Below, piece by piece: positions 56,913 to 64,000 of a stretch of 64,000 nt of DNA; positions within the stretch are counted from its first letter, which is position 1, and each line of letters begins with the position of its first letter. A program made the position numbers and the translations under genes. Under the pieces are notes generated by a model that had not been told where the DNA came from, did not search any database, and saw only the letters and a program-made list of their open reading frames with translations. Location of the stretch: the NCBI GenBank assembly GCA_023313575.1, contig JAJTTP010000004.1, forward strand, positions 1,612,001 through 1,676,000, written 5' to 3'. Origin of the DNA: Eutypella sp. D-1 (taxonomy: Eukaryota; Ascomycota; Sordariomycetes; Xylariales; Diatrypaceae).

Positions 56913-58545
56913 TTACAACTTCGCGACGAGCAAGCTCTGGATGTTGGAGTAGTTGAGGAGGCCGATGCGGCCGAGCTCGCCACCGAAGCCGCTGCGCTTC
57001 CAGCCGCTGAAGTAGCTGCCCTGGTGTGGCAGCTCGGGCTGGTTGATCCAGACGGAGCCAGCCTCGAGGCGCCGTGCGATGCGCTGCGCCCGCGCCGTGT
57101 CCGGCGTCCACACGCTCGCGCCCAGTCCCGCGTTCTCCAGGCTGTTGGCCCGCGCGATCACGTCGTCTTCGTCTTTCCAGCTCATGAGGGGGATGATGGG
57201 GCCTGTTGGCGTTAGCGGGATTCCCTTATTTTGCTTTCCCTTTCGTCTCACGAGATAAGGATCGGTGGGAAGCAGGGAATTATTCGCGCAGAGGAAAACA
57301 ATAAGCACTTACCGAACTGCTCTTCGCTCACTAGGATTGAGTCCTCTGGCGGCTTTGAGACGATTGTTGGGGCGACCCAGTACCCCTTCTTGTGAGGCTG
57401 CGCATCGCCGCCAGCAACGATGTTGTGCCCGTTTTTCTTGCAGTCGTCCAGGATGCCGAGGACGCGGTCGTAATGAATCTTATTGGAAACCGGGCTGCCG
57501 AAGGACGGCACAGCAGGGTCCGGGTGCCCCACGAACTTCTTGGCCTCTTCGATGAGCATGGCGAGGAAGCGGTCGTAGATGGCTTCGTGGACGTAGATAC
57601 GTTTGGAGGCGACGCAGACCTGGCCGCCATGGATGAGGGCGCCGGTAGCGACGAGGGGGACGACGCGCTCGAGATCGACGTCCTCGCAGACGATGGCGGC
57701 GTCGTTGCCCGCGAGCTCAAGGATCACGCGCTTAAAGGTGCGGGCGCAGTTCTCCATGATGCGGCGCCCCACGCCGATGGTGCCCGTGAAGCTGATGTGG
57801 TCGATGCCCGGGTGCAGCGTCATGCGCTCGCCGAGCTCCGCGCCGCCGTTCAGCGCCTGGAACACGCCGTGGGGCAGCTTCGACTGCAACAGCTCGCACA
57901 ATTTGAGAATCGTGTATGGCGTGAACGGCGACGGCTTGATAATTACGCAGTTCCCCGTCGCCAGCGCCGATACCACCTTGATCGAGCTCAGGATCAAAGG
58001 GTAGTTCCACGGCGAAATCGCCCCCAACACGCCAATCGGCACGTGCGTCGCTATCACCGTCGTCTTATCGTCTTCGTACTGTATCTCGTCTTCAAGGGCC
58101 ACATCCGCTGAAAATGGGCGAAAAGGAATCGGGTTCTCCATGTTAGTCACCCAAGCAGAGCGAATTTAGCAAAAGGGAGATGCCGCATACTATAATACCG
58201 GTAGTGCATGATCGTCCGCGACACTTCCGACTCTGCCAACACGCGGGACTTGCCGGTCTCCCGCATAAGGATACCGACGAGCAGGTCCATGTTATCCTCG
58301 GCGCACTGGGCGACGGCCTCGATCTTCTCCTGGCGCTCGGCCTGGGTGGAATTCTTCCAGGTCTTGAAGGCGCGGCGGGCGGCGGCGACGGCATCGTCGA
58401 GGTCCTGCGTCGTGGCCAGCGGCGCGTCCCAGAGCGGCTCTTCGGTGCGGGGATCGATCCCCTTGTGGGACTCCTTGGCGGGCCGCGGCTTGCCGTCGAT
58501 GATGTTGAAGAACTGGAGGTCGCCCTCCGACCCGTATGAACCCAT
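56913..58545 (-). CDS. NAD(P)-dependent aldehyde dehydrogenase
   Basis: Three exons (58545-58191, 58107-57313, 57202-56913) join in phase to about 479 residues, the normal ALDH length; introns are 83 and 110 bp. The enzyme oxidises an aldehyde to its acid. Catalytic elements are all present: the Asn of ISPWNYPL, the Glu of VILELAGNDAA, and the catalytic Cys of HGGQVCVASKRIYV. DHISFTGTIGVGRRI and the C-terminal SGSVWINQP-like block (EAGSVWINQPELPHQG) and FSGWKRSGFGGELG complete the fold. The substrate cannot be assigned from sequence. There is no clear targeting signal, so it is probably cytosolic. It lies 3.1 kb from xanthine dehydrogenase, transcribed in the opposite direction. Confidence 0.92.
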
Positions 58546-61500
58546 ATTGAAGAAAATCTTATGATCACTTCTACTTCTCGTATGTTTTTACTTCTTTTTT
58601 TTTCGATGGCCGTCGACTACGTGAACCAAGATTAATCAAGAGTTTCGAGCTTATGCGGGTATTCCGGGGCCCCAGGTGGCTAAAATACCCGGTGGAGGTG
58701 CGATGTTAGTAGCGCGCGCTGTGCCTGGGATTCCGGGGGGGCTACTAGATCTGCAACTGCACACGGCACATATTTATAGAATCCCGGCAATATAAGTTGC
58801 AACGGTAACAGTACCGAGACCTTGACTAAACGAATGAGGGGTTCGCCGGCGCGACGCTACTGAGGACCACGAGCGCACTAGACGAGCTGATCGGGTCTTG
58901 TTTTACATCCCGTCCAGACCGAGCTGGGGCGGCAGAATATGCCTGGAAGCGCTGCGCAGGTGTAGATGGAAAGGGAGGTGCGCCACGAGATCAGAGGTGA
59001 CTGACTTGATACCCACTCAGCGTATTCTGCCGGTCAGGCCAGGCACATTATATACCCGGCCAAGGATGTTACGAAACGCGTCCTCTGGCGTAGATCCTAG
59101 GGGTTTTGCTCGGCGTTTACTTTTGATAAGCCACCTCGTTATGAGTTATATTCATGAACTAGCTCGCTTGTAAATCTAGCTCTCGGAGATAGTGAAGTCA
59201 CCTGGATCGGGAGTTGACTATAGCAATCCAACACGTTCCAGCCCAGGGAGGATATCAACGCTTGTAAACGTGGTTCATTCCGTCCATCCATAATGGTAAG
59301 TCATATGATAACGTAGCAACCACAAATCATCCATGCGTATACGACAGATACGACACGAAGATACGACCTTTGTAATAAAGACAGTATTATAATTGCAGCA
59401 GGCGGGAACGAAAGATGAAAGCCACGAGAGAAAATTCACATTTGGTGTTTCACGATCCCCGAATGCCCCGACACTGCGCGGAAATCTCGACGCCGGGAGT
59501 TCCGGGTTTATGTCCTTGGCCCACTGTATATGGCCGGGCATTTAGATCTGGGTGAAGATATTCCCAATTTCAGGAACAATTCAGCCGATTTTCGAAGCCG
59601 AACTGGTTCCTTTAGTACCTGAACAAGCCTGAACGCCGTGCTGAATCAGCTATCATGGCTTGGGCGAGTGTACCCACTTCATTCCAATTACCCCGCAATG
59701 CCCCGCATAACTCCAAATCCCGTTAGGGAGTATGGAGACAGAGTGGGGGCGAGGGCCCAAGAGTGGAAGGGGTGGGGAAGATGAGAAGATACCGAGAAAG
59801 CCAAGTCGTATGCTTGCCGGGCTTGCCATGCCGGTGCCAGCCATGGCCAGGTGATCGAGTTCTGCTTCCATCTAAGTAAGGTAGTACTTAGGTATCTACT
59901 TAAGTCCGACCTTCCGCTACATAATGACGATTCGATATTCGTCATTTTTGATTCGTTCTCGTTAAGCTCTACTCCGTACTTACTTATCTGGATATGGAGT
60001 TATCCTAGTCATGCACGGAACACTGCCGAATTACCCATGTGCCTAGCGTCATTGCCTAGGTACTGTGCTAGTAACCGTGGGATCTGGTATGTTTTATGAC
60101 ATCAAGTAAAGCCTAGAGCTGAGAAGTGATAAGGGGATCCGGAAAGAATGTGCACTATGTGATATTCCTTTTTAGCGATAGAGCTGTTTTCAACCTTGTC
60201 TGCCTTGTTTGTCTCTGTTTAGGGACCTCGGGAGTGGACCAATTCCGCGATGTCATCAGTACCTGTTGATAATCGGGGGCCAACGATAAGGCTGGGTACT
60301 AGTACAGCGACTACTTTATCGCCTCTCCACTCCCTTGATAACGGTATCAGGTGAGCATACCAATTTATAAATAAGTAGGGTCCAAAGTTTAAATGAACAA
60401 GGTTTTAAGCCTTTTGTAGAAGGAGACCCACTCTATCCGTTTTACATGGTCAAAATCTACGACGCCAATTTTAATGAAGCTATTCCCAGGTGTAATTATA
60501 GTATATACAGATCTATAGACACCTAAGCGATTAGGTCCTAGGCGGCCCTTGTTATATAGCTACACTAGGCATAGTAGTTATAGTAGGCTACAGCAGCTGT
60601 AATGGCTGCAGTAGCTAGATAGCTTTTTAGCCACCACAGCCACAGTGGCTGAGGCCGTGTCAGTGTTAAAGATAGGGGTCAAGCTCTAGTTGGTTATTAG
60701 TAGTTATCGCTATGGCACGACATAACATTTGAAAATTGCGTCTGAGGATAGCCCTATTCACATCTGAGGAAGATACGATATGTTATAATAGACCTACACA
60801 TGAGGTGAGAGAGACGTCCACTCTACCAAATGGGTAGTTGATAGGTCCACGGGTGGATCCCTTTCCAAATAAGGTTTAGAGCCCTGCTTATTTAACTTTT
60901 TGGGCCCTGCTCAGTTATCATTACATACTCCCAGCCTGCCAACCCAGCATCAACTCCACATAACATACCCGCCAAAGCTGGGCATGTAGATATGCAAGTA
61001 GAGGGACATGTGAACGTCCCAACGTCCCAACCCTTGGAAGGCGGGACCTTGCTTGCTTGCCCTTGATATACATATCGGTGAAACCTGTATGTAACTAAGG
61101 TAGAGTCATCAATACGTTTGCAGTGCCTAAATATTTAAAGTAGTCAGACCTGAGTGGCGGGATATCCTTTCTCTCTTTCCAAATTCTTTTAGGACTTTCT
61201 ACAGTTTCTCCAGTCCTTTAAGTCCACCTGGGCAGATTCTCGTTCCCAAAAAGAAAAGTTACCAGGACATCTCTTCTGTCATCGTCAAAGTGGCGATAAC
61301 CTTACTGTCCTTACCGCACTCATTCGGCGTGAACGGACCGGAACAGAAAGTATATGGAAGTCGATCTCAAAGAGTGCATAGACTGTTGAACAGGTCTTCA
61401 TAGCGTTGAGAGCCTGACAAGGTACCTTTTTTGAGGCAGCTGACAACGTCTCAAAAGACAGGAGCCATCACATATTGATAGGGCGTTTCCCAGTATTCCC

Positions 61501-61645
61501 CAACCAGACACCAGGTATCAGGAAGAAGCCAGCCTTGTTGATAACTCATAATAACTGTCACTTACACGTTCGGAGCTGGGAAATAACAAAGTCGACCATC
61601 GCCCGACCCGACCGCGACGACGAGCGCCAAGCAGTGGGGACGACT
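58546..61645. other. Intergenic region between divergent aldehyde and xanthine dehydrogenase genes
   Basis: Over 3 kb with no supported gene. TACTTAGGTA and TACTTAAG motifs lie at 59884-59904, and GCCTAGGTAC at 60054-60063. A repetitive patch rich in TAGTAG, GCAGCTG and TAGCCACC-like words spans 60550-60655, including a near-palindrome CAGCCACAGTGGCTG. The small open frames are not convincing. Confidence 0.5.
61294..61544 (+). promoter_or_regulatory. Candidate GATA-factor (NIT2/AreA-type) sites before xanthine dehydrogenase
   Basis: HGATAR words occur at 61294-61299 (CGATAA), 61476-61481 (TGATAG) and 61539-61544 (TGATAA). Fungal xanthine dehydrogenase genes are known to be under nitrogen control by GATA factors. 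The density is only slightly above chance, and I found no match to the UaY site TCGG-N6-CCGA. Confidence 0.22.
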
Positions 61646-64000
61646 ATGCCGACCCTTGTTGACGGTCCCGCCCATACGGTACCTATGCGATCTACAGGTC
61701 TCTCTGAAGCGTCCCTGACCACTACCTACGATGACACCATTCGCTTCTTTCTTAATGGCACCCGCGTGGTGCTCGATGAGATCGACCCCGAGGTGACCTT
61801 GTTGGAGTATCTCCGTGGTATTGGTTTAACCGGCACTAAGCTGTAAGTTCACACTCATCATAAGCATCTACCACGCTGCATATCGTGTCGGACCCGAATT
61901 AGTGGGCCAGTGCTGACGGAGATCGTCTCTCTTAGCGGATGCGCCGAAGGTGGTTGCGGAGCTTGCACCGTCGTCATCAGTCAATACAACCCAACCACGA
62001 AGCGCATATACCATGCCAGCGTCAACGCCTGTCTGGCCCCGTTAGCGAGTGTCGACGGCAAGCATGTCATCACGATCGAGGGCATAGGAAACGTGAAGAA
62101 ACCTCACCCAGCCCAGGAGAGGATAGCGAAATATAATGGCAGCCAGTGTGGGTTCTGTACTCCGGGTATAGTTATGAGTCTGTATGCATTGCTGCGGAAT
62201 AACGACAACCCGACCGAGCACGACGTCGAGGAGGCTTTCGATGGAAACTTGTGTCGTTGTACTGGCTATCGCCCTATCTTAGACGCGGCCCAATCGTTCA
62301 CGGCCAAGAGCGCCTGTGGCAAAAACACCGCGAATGGCGGTTCCGGCTGTTGCATGGAAAATGGGAACGGCGCAAATGGTGGGTGCTGCAAGAGCGAGGT
62401 TCCCAGTAATGGGGAGCCAATCAAGCGGTTTACGCCACCGGGACTTATCGCGTACAACCCCGATACCGAGCTCATCTTCCCGCCAACGCTCAAGAAACAT
62501 GAGTTCAAGCCCCTCGCGTTCGGGAACAAGCGTAAAACATGGTATCGGCCCGTTACTCTAGACCAGCTCCTATCAATTAAGAGCGTACACCCGAACGCCA
62601 AGATCATCGGTGGCAGCACGGAGACACAGATCGAGGTTAAGTTCAAAGCGATGCAGTACCCAGTCTCAGTCTTCGTCGGCGATATTCCCGAGCTACGCCA
62701 ATATGATTTCAAGGATGACTACCTGGAAATCGGCGGGAACGTAATCCTCACCGACCTTGAGAACATCTGTCAGGAAGCCATCAAGCATTATGGCGAGGCA
62801 AAGGGGCAGGTGTTCCAGGCTATTCATAAACAGCTGAAGTACTTCGCGGGGCGACAGATCAGGAATGTAGGGACACCAGCCGGTAACTTGGCTACGGCAT
62901 CACCTATCTCCGATCTGAATCCCGTCTTTATGGCGGCCGACTGCGTTCTGGTCGCCAAGAGCCATCGCAAAGAGACTGAAATCCCGATGTCAACGTTCTT
63001 CAGGGGGTATCGGAGAACTGCTTTGGAAGAGGATGCTATCATTGCATCCATTCGCATCCCAGTAACGCCGGAGAAGGGCGTATACTTCAGAGCGTATAAG
63101 CAGGCAAAGCGGAAAGACGACGACATCGCCATTGTCACCGGTGCACTTCATGTCAGACTGGATGAGAAGGGCACCGTCAGTTATGCCAACTTAGTGTATG
63201 GCGGTATGGCAGCATCTACCGTCGCCGCGAAGCATACGAATGAGTACCTAAAAGGCAAAATGTTTGCGCACCCGGATACCCTCGAGGGTGCGATGAACGC
63301 ACTCGAATCAGATTTTAACCTTCCATTCAACGTGCCCGGCGGTATGGCGTCTTATCGGAAAGCACTAGCTCTTAGCTTCTTCTACCGCTTTTATCACGAC
63401 GTACTCTCGGGCTTAAATGTGGAGAGCACAAACGGCGACAGCCAGGCCGTCGAGGAGCTCGAACGGGCGATATCTACCGGTTGGAAAGATCATGAGGCGA
63501 CTTCGGAGTACGTGCAGGAGTCTGTGGGGAAAGCGGCGAACCATGTCGCTGCGTTAAAGCAGACTACGGGCGAGGCGCAGTATACGGATGATATCCCGCC
63601 CTTAAAGAACGAGCTCCATGCGTCCTTGGTGTTGTCAACCCGAGCCCATGCGAAGATCAAGTCTATTGACTATTCAGCTGCGCTAGAAGTGCCAGGCGTC
63701 GTCGACGTCGTCGACAAGAACGACCTGCACAACCCCGAGGATAATAAATGGGGCGCCCCTAACTTTGACGACCTATTCCTCGTGGTGGACGAAGTTTTTA
63801 CCGCAGGGCAGCCAATCGCGATCGTCCTAGCCACCTCCAAGGCGCGAGCCGAGGAGGGCATGAGGGCGGTCAAGGTTGAGTATGAAGACCTCCCAGCTAT
63901 CTTTACGATAGAGGAGGCGATTGAGAAGGAGAGCTTCCACAATTTCTACAGGTACATCAAGCGTGGCGACACTGATGCAGGGTTCAAAAACTGCGACTAT
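61646..64000 (+). CDS. Xanthine dehydrogenase (purine hydroxylase), N-terminal part, cut by window end
   Basis: Exon 1 (61646-61842) and exon 2 (61936 to beyond 64000) give the first 754 residues of an enzyme usually about 1,350-1,400 long. It oxidises hypoxanthine and xanthine to uric acid using two 2Fe-2S clusters, FAD and a molybdopterin cofactor. The plant-type 2Fe-2S domain has GCAEGGCGACTVV; the second cluster has CGFCTPG and NLCRCTGYRPILDA. The FAD domain shows KIIGGSTETQIEVKFK and FAGRQIRNVGTPAGNLATASPISDLNP. The molybdenum domain begins with QTTGEAQYTDDIPPLKNELHASLV and ends at the window edge after RYIKRGDTDAG. The linker after the second cluster is Cys/Gly/Asn-rich. The frame is open upstream to 61475, but the start at 61646 fits family length. 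The 93-bp intron has a GTAAGT donor. Confidence 0.93.

Noticed and set aside
61321..61340. Near-match to a UaY site (TCGG-N6-CGGA) before xanthine dehydrogenase
   Set aside because: The second half-site is CGGA and not CCGA, so the match fails.

Overview
The window is nuclear DNA of a filamentous ascomycete, most likely a sordariomycete. The evidence is short introns (about 65-155 bp) with GTATGT, GTAAGT or GTGAGT donors and CTAAC-like branch sites, GC-rich coding sequence between long AT-richer intergenic stretches, and fungal families such as a Helo-like/NACHT/ankyrin STAND receptor, GT32 (OCH1-like) and GT4 (ALG2) glycosyltransferases, Hsf1 and fungal-type xanthine dehydrogenase. No species is assigned. 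All products are called by eye from the translated sequence; no database was searched.

Layout. 0.8-7.8 kb: deoxyhypusine synthase, a low-complexity protein of unknown function and the spliceosomal cyclophilin CWC27, all on +. 7.8-13.6 kb: about 5.8 kb with no convincing gene, rich in short repeats, ahead of the heat-shock factor gene hsf1 (13.6-16.2 kb, +). 17.8-26.1 kb: ALG2 (-), an ABM-type dimeric alpha/beta-barrel protein (+), a GT32 glycosyltransferase (-) and a two-domain DUF7726-like gene whose reading frame is broken (-). 26.8-27.4 kb: a 581-bp non-autonomous hAT-like element (MITE) with a near-perfect 21-bp terminal inverted repeat and an exact 8-bp target duplication. 27.4-31.4 kb: mostly non-coding, with a possible small spliced gene. 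31.4-34.0 kb: a four-exon gene for a 779-residue coiled-coil protein of unknown function. 37.6-39.2 kb: a secreted M28 aminopeptidase with a PA domain. 40.8-43.9 kb: two paralogous von Willebrand A-domain proteins, tail to tail. 45.7-49.0 kb: a divergent pair of mitochondrial genes (a PPR-like protein and ribosomal protein mS23) sharing a promoter with a CCAATTGG site. 49.5-55.2 kb: a multi-pass membrane protein converging on the STAND receptor. 56.9-58.5 kb: an aldehyde dehydrogenase. 61.6 kb to the end: the first half of xanthine dehydrogenase, cut by the window edge.

Most of the genes are housekeeping (hypusine formation, splicing, heat-shock transcription, N-glycan assembly, mitochondrial translation, purine catabolism). 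I see no biosynthetic cluster. The accessory interest lies in the hAT MITE, the vWA pair with PY motifs, the STAND receptor and its membrane-protein neighbour, the broken DUF7726-like gene, and a TACCTAGGTA-type palindrome that recurs through the intergenic DNA.
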